The notes under the pieces were generated by a model. It was given only the letters and a program-made list of their open reading frames with translations, had not been told where the DNA came from and did no database searches. Shown piece after piece: positions 8,067 through 16,382 of a stretch of DNA of 64,000 nucleotides. The stretch spans positions 1,225,501 through 1,289,500 of the forward strand of contig NZ_CP119968.1 of the NCBI RefSeq assembly GCF_032163395.1. Direction: 5' to 3'. The translations under genes and the position numbers were made by a program. Positions within the stretch are counted from its first letter, which is position 1. Each line of letters starts with the position of its first letter. This DNA is from Gloeocapsopsis dulcis. GTDB taxonomy: Bacteria > Cyanobacteriota > Cyanobacteriia > Cyanobacteriales > Chroococcidiopsidaceae.

Positions 8067-8720
8067 ATGAAAAATCTCTCGTACGAATTCGTCCTGCGGC
8101 GACTCGCAACAATTCTATCAGTGGCAATTATTTCGTTAAGCGTTATGGCAGCAGTTACAGGAGTTTTGCTGTCTTTCTACTACGAACCAGTCGCAGGTAG
8201 AGCTTATCAGTCCTTAAACTGGATCGATACTGAGATTATCAATGGCTTACTAATTCACAGTATTCACGACCTTGCTGGTAATGCCCTAATTGTGACAGCA
8301 CTCATTCAAATCGTCGTGATGTTCCTTGGTAGAGAGTTTCGTTTGAGCTGGCTGACTGCATGGGTCAGTGGTATTTTACTAGCTTTAACTGGAATTGGCT
8401 TAAGCTGGACTGCAATAATTCTCGACTGGAGTCAAGTAGGTTACTGGCGTTTTCGCATTGAGTTAAGCACCATTGAAGCAATTCCGGTGATTGGTGGGAG
8501 TTTACGTAATATTCTCACAGGTGGTGGAGCTGTCAACACAACAACTGTTGCTCACCTTTACACCATACACAGCTATCTTCTTTCTGTAGGAGCGATCGCG
8601 CTTGCCATCATTCATTTATGGGGTTTGCTCCAGCAAGAAAAAGAAATGAAAGGCAATGCTATCAAAGCTGCAGCGAAAGCCGAGCAATTACAACAATCCT
8701 TCTCGCAAACACTCTCCTGA
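8067..8720 (+). CDS. Divergent cytochrome b6-like membrane protein
   Basis: 217 residues with four membrane helices arranged like the N-terminal half of cytochrome b (PetB). TGVLLSFYYEPVAGRAYQSL corresponds to TG..M.FYYRPT.TEAF.S of PetB. In helix B, LIHSIHDLAGNALIV has the first ligand His, but 14 residues later, where PetB has His100, there is Gln (LIQIVV). In helix D, TIHSYLLSVGAIALAIIH keeps both His 15 residues apart. The Cys that binds heme c(n) in PetB is absent. It is therefore not the main petB and may bind one, or unusually ligated, heme. The gene is solitary, and its partner proteins are unknown. Confidence 0.72.
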   Translation: MKNLSYEFVLRRLATILSVAIISLSVMAAVTGVLLSFYYEPVAGRAYQSLNWIDTEIINGLLIHSIHDLAGNALIVTALIQIVVMFLGREFRLSWLTAWVSGILLALTGIGLSWTAIILDWSQVGYWRFRIELSTIEAIPVIGGSLRNILTGGGAVNTTTVAHLYTIHSYLLSVGAIALAIIHLWGLLQQEKEMKGNAIKAAAKAEQLQQSFSQTLS

Positions 8721-8728
8721 AGAGAACT

Positions 8729-8804
8729 GGGGGAGTGATGAGTTATGAGTTATTTTCTTCAATTCAAAACTCAAAACTCAAAATTCAAAATTAATCACTC
8801 CCCC
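8729..8804. terminator. Large inverted repeat between convergent genes
   Basis: GGGGGAGTGAT at 8729-8739 is perfectly complementary to ATCACTCCCCC at 8794-8804, with a 54-base AT-rich loop containing tandem TCAAAACTCAAAA units. It lies between the stop of the b6-like gene and the stop of the antiporter on the other strand, so a bidirectional terminator or RNA-stabilising stem is likely. The long loop and lack of a U-run make it atypical. Confidence 0.45.
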
Positions 8805-8815
8805 CTCGCCCCTCT

Positions 8816-10708
8816 CTAAAGTGGTGGAATAGGGACTTCTTCAACTTTAGAAAGCTTTTCTACGTTCAATCGCGTTGCATTACGATCGCCCGACAAACGT
8901 TTTAGGAGATTTGGTCTGGGATCGTGCAGGATGTAAATAATGCGATCGCCTGGTTGCCAGTCTTCTGTTGTCGCTGGTGCAATCAAAAACCGATCTTCGC
9001 ACTCAAGAAACAAGGGGACGATCTCTTCAGCACGCATTAGGGCTTGTAGATGAGCTTGTTGAAAAGAAAACTCTTGTTCAGTTAGTGTTGTTGTACCTAA
9101 CTTAACTCGTCCGTCTTTGAGATATTCATTCCAGGTTTTCAGTGGTAAGTCAGAGACAAAAGCTTGCTGTACCTTTGGTTTACCCGCAGCGTTGTTAGCT
9201 TCAGGGTTACGTGGAAAGACTGCTAAAACTCTTGGAGGATTAAACTCTTCAGCAGCCCGCTGTGCCAAGACAAAATTGACCTCACCATTGTTTGTCATTG
9301 CCAGAAAAGTTCCAATTGAGGTAAGTTCTGCTTCTTCCAACACGCCTTTATCTAAAGCACTACGGACTATCACGCGAATATTTTCGGCTTCAGCTTGTTG
9401 CGCTGCTACTGGGTCAGTATCAATCATCACAACAGGCTCGCCACGTTCTTTAAACAAACGAGCAATCAAAACACTCAAAGGGTTACAACCAACAATTACG
9501 GCTCCCGTTGCCTCTGTCGAAGTAATCTGTAACCAACTTGCAACCCAGGCGGCAGTTAGTCCTTGACAAACGACAGTTAATATGATTGTTAAGAAAACGA
9601 GTGCCTTAATCGAGTCTCCACCGTTGATTCCTCGCTCTGTTAAGAAAATTGAAAACAAAGAAGCAACTGATGCCGAAACAATTCCTCGTGGTGCTATCCA
9701 GCATAAAAACAACTTTTGCCGCCAGTTGAGGTCACTATTCCAAGTACATATCCATACATTCAGAGGACGAATCACAAACATTAATACCAAAACTGTCAAT
9801 AAGCTGCCCCAGCCCAAAGCCAAGATACTAGCTAGCGATAAATCTGCTGATAGCAAAATAAACAGCACTGACACGCCTAGAATTGTTAGCTGTCCTTTAA
9901 ATCGCCGTAATAATCTTTCTTCTGGTACAGCTGACGCTCGTAGCACAATACCTGCTACTACTGTTGCCATCAATCCTGATTCACTACGAACTAGTTGAGC
10001 TAGTGTAAATAATCCCCAGACCCCAGCTAAAACAACTAGATTTTTTAGTTCGTCTGACAGAAACTTGGCACGTTTGAACATTAAGCCGAATAACCAACCA
10101 CCGATTGCACCAATACCTCCACCAATGCCTAGACGGAGAATTAAGCCACTAATAGCCCGAACTGGGTCTGTTTCACCATTTAGAATTGTGTCAAGAATCA
10201 CAACGGCGAGGATCGCCCCTACAGGGTCAATTAAAACTCCTTCTCCCTCTAACAGCGTGGCAACTTGACGTTCGACTTTGACGAGTTTGAGTAGAGGACT
10301 GATGACTGTCGGTCCAGTGACAACAACCAAGGAAGCATAGAGAAAAGCGATCGCCCACGGAAACTCACTCAACCAGTGAGCCGCCATTCCTGCCCCCACA
10401 AGCGTGATTGCAGTACCAAGCGTCACAAGATTACGTAGGCTCCCAGAAACTTTACCTAATTCTCGCAGTTCTAGGTTAAAGCCACCCTCAAACAAGATAA
10501 CTGCTGTTGAGAGGGCAACAATGACTTCTAAGCCAGGACCTAACGAATGAGGATGTAGTAACCCAATTCCATCAGCACCCAGCAAAATGCCGAATAGCAG
10601 CAAAAACACGATGCTTGGTACTTTGAGGTATTCTGCAAGTACCTGAGCGCCGATGCCTGCGACTACGGCAATAACCATTTGCAAGGTAAGTTCAAACGAT
10701 GCTTCCAT
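8816..10708 (-). CDS. CPA1-type Na+(K+)/H+ antiporter with C-terminal TrkA-N domain
   Basis: 630 residues. The first about 390 residues are strongly hydrophobic with 10-12 helices and family motifs (EYLKVPSIVFLLLFGILLGA; VILFEGGFNL; LEGEGVLIDPVGAILAVV; WIAPRGIVSASVASLFS). From about residue 398 a cytoplasmic Rossmann domain follows (TGAVIVGCNPLSVLIARLF, VVMIDTDPVAAQQAE), typical of TrkA-N/KTN nucleotide sensors that gate cation transport. The NhaP-like core exchanges monovalent cations for protons at the plasma or thylakoid membrane. It is one of three antiporter systems in the window. Confidence 0.88.
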   Translation of the reverse strand: MEASFELTLQMVIAVVAGIGAQVLAEYLKVPSIVFLLLFGILLGADGIGLLHPHSLGPGLEVIVALSTAVILFEGGFNLELRELGKVSGSLRNLVTLGTAITLVGAGMAAHWLSEFPWAIAFLYASLVVVTGPTVISPLLKLVKVERQVATLLEGEGVLIDPVGAILAVVILDTILNGETDPVRAISGLILRLGIGGGIGAIGGWLFGLMFKRAKFLSDELKNLVVLAGVWGLFTLAQLVRSESGLMATVVAGIVLRASAVPEERLLRRFKGQLTILGVSVLFILLSADLSLASILALGWGSLLTVLVLMFVIRPLNVWICTWNSDLNWRQKLFLCWIAPRGIVSASVASLFSIFLTERGINGGDSIKALVFLTIILTVVCQGLTAAWVASWLQITSTEATGAVIVGCNPLSVLIARLFKERGEPVVMIDTDPVAAQQAEAENIRVIVRSALDKGVLEEAELTSIGTFLAMTNNGEVNFVLAQRAAEEFNPPRVLAVFPRNPEANNAAGKPKVQQAFVSDLPLKTWNEYLKDGRVKLGTTTLTEQEFSFQQAHLQALMRAEEIVPLFLECEDRFLIAPATTEDWQPGDRIIYILHDPRPNLLKRLSGDRNATRLNVEKLSKVEEVPIPPL

Positions 10709-10931
10709 GTTGGAGATTTTGCAAAATTCCTGTCAAAATCTTTTGTCAAGGATAGTCGATATTTGCACTACTTTGTGTAACAGTACACGATCTATCTTTT
10801 GTCAAATCGAAGTTTATCAAAGTTAATTGTATTGTAGAATACAAATTTTTGAAGATTATGTAAAAGCTTACGACGACTTTGAGCGGAAATTAGAAGAAGC
10901 ATGGCAGTAGAGCGATCGCTTCCTCAAATAA

Positions 10932-12305
10932 TCACATATTGGGGCAAAACGGTAAATTCTCTCCTAAAAATAGCCGCGCCAAGCTAGGTAACGCTTCACC
11001 GTATGTAGGATGAATGTGAACCGACTGTTCGAGTAATTGCCAAGTCGCTTCTGCTTCCATTAATGATAAAAATACGTGGACTAACTCGGCAGTCTCATAG
11101 CCTACTAATGTTGCTCCTAAAATCTTGTTGGTGTCCTGATCGACAACCATGCGATAAAAGCCGCGATCGTGTCCCCACTCAATTGCCCGTGCAATTTGGC
11201 TCATTGGTAAAGTCACAGCCCGCGCATTAATTCCCTGCTTCTGGGCTTGTTCTAGCGTCATTCCTACCCTTCCTACTTGGGGTTCGGTATAGACTGCATA
11301 ACCAAGTACGCGATCGCTGCGAGTTCGATTTTCATCGCATAAAATTGCCTTCAATCGGCGATAGTCTTCCCAAGAGACGTGAGTAAATGCAGGTTGTTTT
11401 GCAACATCTCCAATCGCATAGACTCCCGCACAAGTTGTCTGAAAATGGTCATCAATTTTGACGTAACCTTTTTCTAAGTTGATACCACTCGCCGCAGCAT
11501 TGAGAGTAGCCGTATTTGGTTTGCGTCCCGTAGCAACTAATAAAGCCTCTCCTTGAAGTTGTTCGCCGTTGCTCAGTGTTAACGTAAACACGTCATTATC
11601 ATAAGCAACTTGGTCAACATTTACCTGAAAATGTATGTGAATGTCTTCTTCTTGAAATGCTTCAGCAAGTGTTGTACTGACATCTGATTCCTCACGATCT
11701 AAGATGCGATCGCCTCTTACAATAATATGCGTTTCACTTCCCAATCGCGATAACCCTTGCCCTAACTCTAAACCGATGTAACCACCGCCAATAACCAATA
11801 GCCGTGGTGGGAGTTGCTGTAAATCAAAAAAGTTGCGATTGGTGAGATAGGGGGTTTCTGCTAAACCAGGAATGTTTGGGATTTGGGATGATGTACCTGT
11901 ATTAATAACAACCAGTGGTGCTTGGATGGTGACATCTTTGCTTGTAACAGTGCGATCGCCTGTAAATGATGCTTCTGCACACACTACCTTGACTCCAGCA
12001 TCGTGCAATCGCTTACTAGTTCCCTGATTAAAGCTATCACGAATATTGCGTACTCGTTTCATCACAGCAGGAAAATCAACACTAACCTGAGTATGAATGC
12101 CTAAATTATCAGCTTTACGGGCACGACCTGCAGCATGGGCTGCGGCTAAAAATGCTTTAGAGGGAGTGCAACCATAATTGATACAACTGCCACCCAACAC
12201 ATCGCGCTCAAATAAAACAACATTGCGCCCTTCCTTTGCCAAATCAGCAGCTAGAGGAACTCCACCTTGTCCGCTACCAATCACGATCGCATCTGCGGTT
12301 TCCAT
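10932..12305 (-). CDS. Mercuric-reductase-like FAD/NAD(P) disulfide oxidoreductase
   Basis: 457 residues of the class-I pyridine nucleotide-disulfide oxidoreductase family. The FAD site is AIVIGSGQGGVPLA, the redox-active disulfide is GGSCINYGCTPSK, the second dinucleotide site is LLVIGGGYIGLELG, the FAD-ribityl motif is GVYAIGDV, and the C-terminal catalytic pair sits in HIHPTYGEALPS. No heavy-metal-associated N-terminal domain or C-terminal vicinal Cys is present, so true mercury reduction is unlikely; in cyanobacteria such proteins are annotated as dihydrolipoamide-dehydrogenase- or MerA-like enzymes. It has no lipoyl-complex genes next to it. Its substrate is unknown. Confidence 0.85.
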   Translation of the reverse strand: METADAIVIGSGQGGVPLAADLAKEGRNVVLFERDVLGGSCINYGCTPSKAFLAAAHAAGRARKADNLGIHTQVSVDFPAVMKRVRNIRDSFNQGTSKRLHDAGVKVVCAEASFTGDRTVTSKDVTIQAPLVVINTGTSSQIPNIPGLAETPYLTNRNFFDLQQLPPRLLVIGGGYIGLELGQGLSRLGSETHIIVRGDRILDREESDVSTTLAEAFQEEDIHIHFQVNVDQVAYDNDVFTLTLSNGEQLQGEALLVATGRKPNTATLNAAASGINLEKGYVKIDDHFQTTCAGVYAIGDVAKQPAFTHVSWEDYRRLKAILCDENRTRSDRVLGYAVYTEPQVGRVGMTLEQAQKQGINARAVTLPMSQIARAIEWGHDRGFYRMVVDQDTNKILGATLVGYETAELVHVFLSLMEAEATWQLLEQSVHIHPTYGEALPSLARLFLGENLPFCPNM

Positions 12306-12397
12306 CAGTTTTCCCCAGAGTAATGATTATCAGCCATCCTAGGTTTGTCTTAACCAATTTCCTATTACCCATCAGAAGCAAGTCCGATACCACCTTC

Positions 12398-13740
12398 TTG
12401 ACACTCCCCACGAATAGAATTCGGGGGATTCTTCATTCATTCAGTCAACTTATCTGATAGATTCTCATCTAACAGACAGAGGTTGGTCTGTCCTGAAGCG
12501 TTAATTCCCCCATGCCCTGGGGTACTCAAATTCAATGCCATCCCTGCCCGATTTAAGCCTTTGACTAGGATGTTCAGGGCGGCATTTTCATCTCTGTCGA
12601 TAACCAAACTACATTTAGGACAAACATGGGTACGGACGCTCAAAGACTTCTTTACCCTAGTTCCACACCCCGAACAATCAGAACTTGTATATTGAGGCAG
12701 CACTGCTACAACTGGACGTTTATACAACATCCCGTAGCGTTCTATCCAACCAGTAAACTGTGTCCAAGCGGCATCCGATATTGACTTCGATAATTTGTGG
12801 TTCTTGACCAGATTTTTCACATTTAACTTCTCATACGCAATGAAATCGCTAGATTCCAGTAGCGCCTTCGCGGTCTTAACCACAAAGTCTTTACGCCTGC
12901 GCTGTACTGTTAAATGTCTTTTACCTAACCGCCTACACGCTTTCTTGTAATTATTTGACTGTTTAACTTTTTCTCCCTGTTTCTTATGTGTGCGAAACTT
13001 ACTTGACACGCGACGTTGCGCCCTCTTTAAGGCTTTTTCAGCCTTTCTCAAGTGTCTAGGATTTTCAACTGTTGACCCATCACTGGCAGTATAAAACTTG
13101 GATAAACCTAGATCAATTCCTAAACATTTTCCTGTAGGTGCAATACTGATGTTTCGTTCTACAGCAATGCAAAACTGGCAGTAGTAGCCATCACTACGAC
13201 GAACAATCCTGACTCGTTTAATTGCTTTTAGAGCATAGAAGTTTAAATCGTAGCTTCCTACTAATTTGAACGTCCCTGCCTTAAATTTATCGGTAAAGGT
13301 AATCCGTTTTCTGTCAGAGCTTAATTTCCAGCCAGCAACTTTATACTCAACTGAACGATTATTTTTTTGAAATTTTGGAAATCCTTTTTTGCCAGGTACT
13401 TTCGCTTTACAGTTGTCGTAAAAGCGACGAATCGCAGACATTGCCCTTTCTGATGCCGCTTGAGCCGCAGAAGACTCTAGCTTGCCTGCCCACGGAAACT
13501 CTAAATTATGCCTAATTTTAGTCGCTTCGGCATTAACTTCAGATAACTTGACATTGCGTCCATCTATCCACAAACGGAGGCACTTGTTCCGCACAAACTG
13601 AAAGGTGCGAATCATCTCATCGACGATTCGGTATTGAGTTTCTCTCCCTTTTAATTTGAATTCTAGAGTTATCATCAAATATATAATACTATAGTTCTCA
13701 CAGGCGATCAATCTGTGTGACGGGGGATTAAAATCCCCTG
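12398..13740 (-). mobile_element. IS200/IS605-type element with TnpB only
   Basis: The element carries tnpB but no Y1 transposase tnpA. Its right end, read on the minus strand after the gene, is a stem CCCCCGAAT/ATTCGTGGGG (12404-12425) followed by AGTGTCAA, ending near 12398; this hairpin layout is typical of IS605-type ends. Upstream of tnpB a GGGGATTAAAATCCCC stem (13724-13739) probably belongs to the left end; how much of 13740-13850 also belongs is unclear. Without tnpA it can only move if mobilised in trans. Confidence 0.7.
12437..13675 (-). CDS. tnpB: TnpB RNA-guided nuclease (IS605 OrfB)
   Basis: About 412 residues from the ATG at 13675 (MITLEFKLKG), which fits the family better than the longer frame from 13711. 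The RuvC-like triad is complete: Asp in CLGIDLGLSKF, Glu in FIAYEKLNVKN and Asp in IDRDENAALNI. A zinc ribbon CSGCG...CPKC lies between the last two motifs. An N-terminal wedge/helical region is present. TnpB proteins bind a right-end RNA (reRNA) and cut target DNA, which preserves the element after excision. The reRNA scaffold should overlap the 3' end of this gene, with its guide taken from 12397 downward on the minus strand. Confidence 0.9.
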   Translation of the reverse strand: MITLEFKLKGRETQYRIVDEMIRTFQFVRNKCLRLWIDGRNVKLSEVNAEATKIRHNLEFPWAGKLESSAAQAASERAMSAIRRFYDNCKAKVPGKKGFPKFQKNNRSVEYKVAGWKLSSDRKRITFTDKFKAGTFKLVGSYDLNFYALKAIKRVRIVRRSDGYYCQFCIAVERNISIAPTGKCLGIDLGLSKFYTASDGSTVENPRHLRKAEKALKRAQRRVSSKFRTHKKQGEKVKQSNNYKKACRRLGKRHLTVQRRRKDFVVKTAKALLESSDFIAYEKLNVKNLVKNHKLSKSISDAAWTQFTGWIERYGMLYKRPVVAVLPQYTSSDCSGCGTRVKKSLSVRTHVCPKCSLVIDRDENAALNILVKGLNRAGMALNLSTPGHGGINASGQTNLCLLDENLSDKLTE

Positions 13741-13818
13741 CGGCTCCTTCCCATGTTTAGAAAACAGGGGCAACCGAAAGCGCGAAGACCTCGGTGAGGA
13801 TGCGCGGGGAAAAACTCA

Positions 13819-13846
13819 ACAACCCCAGGCGGTGACGTGGGGTTGT
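13819..13846 (-). terminator. Probable Rho-independent terminator after htrA
   Basis: Read on the minus strand, ACAACCCC and GGGGTTGT form a perfect 8-bp stem around a 12-base loop, followed by a GAGTTTTTC tract. It lies about 100 bases after the htrA stop codon. The T-tract is short. Confidence 0.5.
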
Positions 13847-13948
13847 GCAGCAGTTCGTGAATTGGTTCAGTTGGTGTAATTTTTTGATAATCGCCGTTTA
13901 TCTTAGTTGCAATTGAGTATAGCGATCGCTCTTCAGTTAACACAATAG

Positions 13949-14998
13949 TCACTTGCTACTAGCTGGTGACTCTTCAGGAATAATATCCACAACTAGCTTT
14001 TGAGAACGGCGGAGAATCGTCAGTTGCGATCGCACTCCGACTTGATCGTGAGTTAATAGTTTATGCAAGTCATCGATATTTGCGATTGGTTGCTGATTTA
14101 TTCCCACAATCACGTCGCCTTCCTGCAAACCTGCTTTTTGTGCGGGGCTGTTATCTTCAGTAGAAATTACCAAAACACCACTTTCTAGGGATAATTCATG
14201 AAATAGAACTACGCGACGGGGTAGTGGTACATTTTGCCCACCGATGCCAATGTAACCACGCCGAACTTTGCCATCGCGAATCAGCGATCCGATAATCATC
14301 TTGGCAGTATTAATTGGTACAGCAAAGCAGATACCTTGGGCAGACATAATTACGGCTGTATTGACGCCGATGACTTCACCGTGAGATGTTACAAGTGGTC
14401 CGCCAGAGTTTCCAGGGTTCAAAGCGGCATCAGTTTGAATGATATTATCAATCAATCGACCGGAACGCGAACGAAACGAACGCCCTAAAGCACTCACGAC
14501 ACCTGTTGTGACGGTAGTTTGGAAACCATAGGGATTGCCAATTGCGATCGCTAGTTGACCTGCGCGTAACGATTGCGAATTTCCTAATTTGGCAGCGACA
14601 AGATTGGGTGCATCAATTCTAATCACTGCTAAATCGGTATCAGGGTCATCACCAATTAACTCGGCGGTAAAATTGCGACCATCCGCGAGTGTCACCTCGA
14701 TTTTAGTTGCATCATGGACGACATGACTATTCGTGAGAATGTAACCATCTCTCGCGAACACAAAGCCTGAACCGTTACCGCGTACTTCTTGAGTGAAGGC
14801 TTGATTATTCCTGCGCCGCGATTGCACTTGTCTTTGGACATCAATATTGACAACTGCGGGGCTAACTTTTTCAACGACACTGATGACAGCTTGCGAATAG
14901 GCATCAAGTAACTGTTCATCCGCCGTAGGATTTGTCGCTGGCGAGGTTTGTATCCCCTCATTCTCGAAATCCTTGGCTACCAGTTGCAGATTTTTCAT
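13949..14998 (-). CDS. HtrA/Deg-family serine protease
   Basis: 349 residues: a trypsin-like domain with His in ILTNSHVVHDA, Asp in DDPDTDLAVIRI and Ser in LNPGNSGGPL, then one PDZ domain (GYIGIGG.. to about residue 340, with SPAQKAGLQEGDVIVGIN). This is the HhoA/HhoB/HtrA group that degrades damaged proteins. Unlike most cyanobacterial Deg proteases, the N-terminus (MKNLQLVAKDFENEGIQTSP) has no hydrophobic signal or anchor, so the protein looks cytosolic unless the real start lies upstream of a frameshift. It is divergent from an HxlR regulator, sharing 110 bases of promoter region. Confidence 0.9.
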   Translation of the reverse strand: MKNLQLVAKDFENEGIQTSPATNPTADEQLLDAYSQAVISVVEKVSPAVVNIDVQRQVQSRRRNNQAFTQEVRGNGSGFVFARDGYILTNSHVVHDATKIEVTLADGRNFTAELIGDDPDTDLAVIRIDAPNLVAAKLGNSQSLRAGQLAIAIGNPYGFQTTVTTGVVSALGRSFRSRSGRLIDNIIQTDAALNPGNSGGPLVTSHGEVIGVNTAVIMSAQGICFAVPINTAKMIIGSLIRDGKVRRGYIGIGGQNVPLPRRVVLFHELSLESGVLVISTEDNSPAQKAGLQEGDVIVGINQQPIANIDDLHKLLTHDQVGVRSQLTILRRSQKLVVDIIPEESPASSK

Positions 14999-15108
14999 AG
15001 CGGCTGCTCCTGTACATTTTATAGAGGAGGTATTGTTGTAGTTTTATGATTGTGTCAATTACTCACTCTTTTTGACAAGAAGGCACTGAAAAGTGCTATA
15101 CATACCTT

Positions 15109-15477
15109 ATGGTAAGTCATCAGGAAAACAGCGTTTGTGATGCTAATTGTCCCTCACGGCAAGTTTTAGACCTCATTGCCAATAAGTGGACTGCAATTAT
15201 TATTTACCGCCTTGACAAGGGAACAAAGCGATACAGCGAGTTACAAAGAGAAATTGGTGGGATCTCGCAAAAAATGCTAACGCAGACATTACGCAACTTA
15301 GAACGCGATGGAATTGTCAGTCGCAAAGTTTATCCTGTCATACCGCCAATGGTGGAATATTCGTTAACAGCTTTAGGTACAACGCTAATTGAACCCTTAT
15401 CTACGCTGTGTCGTTGGGCAGAAAATCACATTCCTGAAGTCGAAGCGGCACGAAGTCGATATGATGGCGATCGCTAG
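15109..15477 (+). CDS. HxlR-family winged-helix regulator
   Basis: 122 residues with the HxlR pattern: an N-terminal Cys-containing segment (VCDANCPSRQVLDLIANKWT), then RYSELQREIGGISQKMLTQTLRNLERDG as the recognition helix, and a wing ending in VEYSLTALG. Cys residues at positions 10 and 14 could sense redox or aldehydes, as in YodB/HypR relatives. A palindrome TACCTTATGGTA overlaps its own start codon (15103-15114) and could be an autoregulatory operator. The divergent htrA gene is a candidate target. Confidence 0.88.
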   Translation: MVSHQENSVCDANCPSRQVLDLIANKWTAIIIYRLDKGTKRYSELQREIGGISQKMLTQTLRNLERDGIVSRKVYPVIPPMVEYSLTALGTTLIEPLSTLCRWAENHIPEVEAARSRYDGDR

Positions 15478-15533
15478 CATTTCATTAAGATAAGATTTAA
15501 TGAAGACAATAATTCTATCGAATGCGTGTGGAT

Positions 15534-16382
15534 TTAGTCGCTCAACTTGCCTGAATCCATCAATTTCTCAACTTCCGCCTGCGTCACTGGAGACGGAGGA
15601 ATTTCTCCGCTGATGATTTGATTACAGATATCTACACACCTATCGCAGATGAAGACACCTGGACCTGCAATGAGAATATCAACTTGTTCCTGGCTTTTGT
15701 GACAAAATGAACAGCAAAGTTCTAGCTCTGGCTTAGTTTGGGCAGAAGTGTTGATAGTCATTGTCTTAATCTCCTGGAGTGAATTAGGTTGAATTTGATC
15801 TTGAAGAAGTGATAATTGGTTTCTCAGTTGATGACGAGATTTGTGTAAACGCCCTTTCACTGCACTGACTGAAATATTTAAGCAATTTGCCACTTCTTGT
15901 AGGCTGAACTGCTCATGATAGAACAGTAAAATTGCTGAGCGATTCTTTGGAGATAGAGTATCGACTGCTTCTAGTAATGCAGCGTAGAGTTCTTCCTGTT
16001 CTGCCACTAGCTGAGGATCGGGTGAACTCCCAGCGATTGGCGGTGGTTCATCCACTAAATTCCCCACCATTGCCTCAAGAGAAAAACAGACTACCTTACG
16101 ACGACGCAAATCGTTCCGGCAAACGTTGAGGACAATGCCATATAGCCAACTCTTAAAGCGTGTTGGGTCATTAAGTTTCTTCAGTGAAAGATAGGCTTGC
16201 AGCATTGCATCTTGCACAAGCTCTTGAGCCAAATCCTCATTGCCGATCGCTCGTTTAGCAAGGCGTTGTGCCATTGGTTTATAACGCAACATAAGCTGAC
16301 CGAATGCAGCTTTATTTCCCTGCCGTGACAGAAAAACTAGCTCCAGATCACTTGGTTCGGACACGCTTTCCTCGCTGAACAA
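15534..16382 (-). CDS. ECF-like sigma-70 factor fused to a ClpX-type zinc finger
   Basis: 282 residues. Residues about 10-95 form sigma region 2 ([20 protein letters not shown], then [18 protein letters not shown] and [20 protein letters not shown]). Residues about 130-190 form region 4 ([20 protein letters not shown], then [20 protein letters not shown]). After a linker, residues about 225-262 are a C4 zinc finger almost identical in pattern to the ClpX N-terminal domain ([11 protein letters not shown]...[14 protein letters not shown]). No AAA+ domain follows. Sigma regions promote transcription of a specific regulon; the zinc finger may bind partners or sense metal or redox state. An internal ribosome-binding site could also yield the zinc finger alone. 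Confidence 0.88.
   Translation of the reverse strand: MFSEESVSEPSDLELVFLSRQGNKAAFGQLMLRYKPMAQRLAKRAIGNEDLAQELVQDAMLQAYLSLKKLNDPTRFKSWLYGIVLNVCRNDLRRRKVVCFSLEAMVGNLVDEPPPIAGSSPDPQLVAEQEELYAALLEAVDTLSPKNRSAILLFYHEQFSLQEVANCLNISVSAVKGRLHKSRHQLRNQLSLLQDQIQPNSLQEIKTMTINTSAQTKPELELCCSFCHKSQEQVDILIAGPGVFICDRCVDICNQIISGEIPPSPVTQAEVEKLMDSGKLSD
15759..15775 (-). promoter_or_regulatory. Internal ribosome-binding site and ATG inside the sigma-zinc-finger gene
   Basis: On the minus strand a perfect AGGAG (15771-15775) lies 9 bases before an in-frame ATG (15761) in the linker between the sigma and zinc-finger domains. Translation from here would give a free 75-residue zinc-finger protein ending at 15534. 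The spacing is good, but use of the site is inferred only. Confidence 0.4.

Noticed and set aside
9117-10268. Three plus-strand frames of 67-149 codons within the CPA1 antiporter.
   Set aside because: Antisense shadows; the minus-strand frame has clear antiporter and TrkA-N motifs over its whole length.
13728-13952. A 74-codon minus-strand frame whose GTG overlaps the htrA stop codon.
   Set aside because: Its second half runs through the htrA terminator hairpin and into the TnpB left-end stem; the coding look probably comes from conserved element DNA. A real coupled gene cannot be fully excluded.
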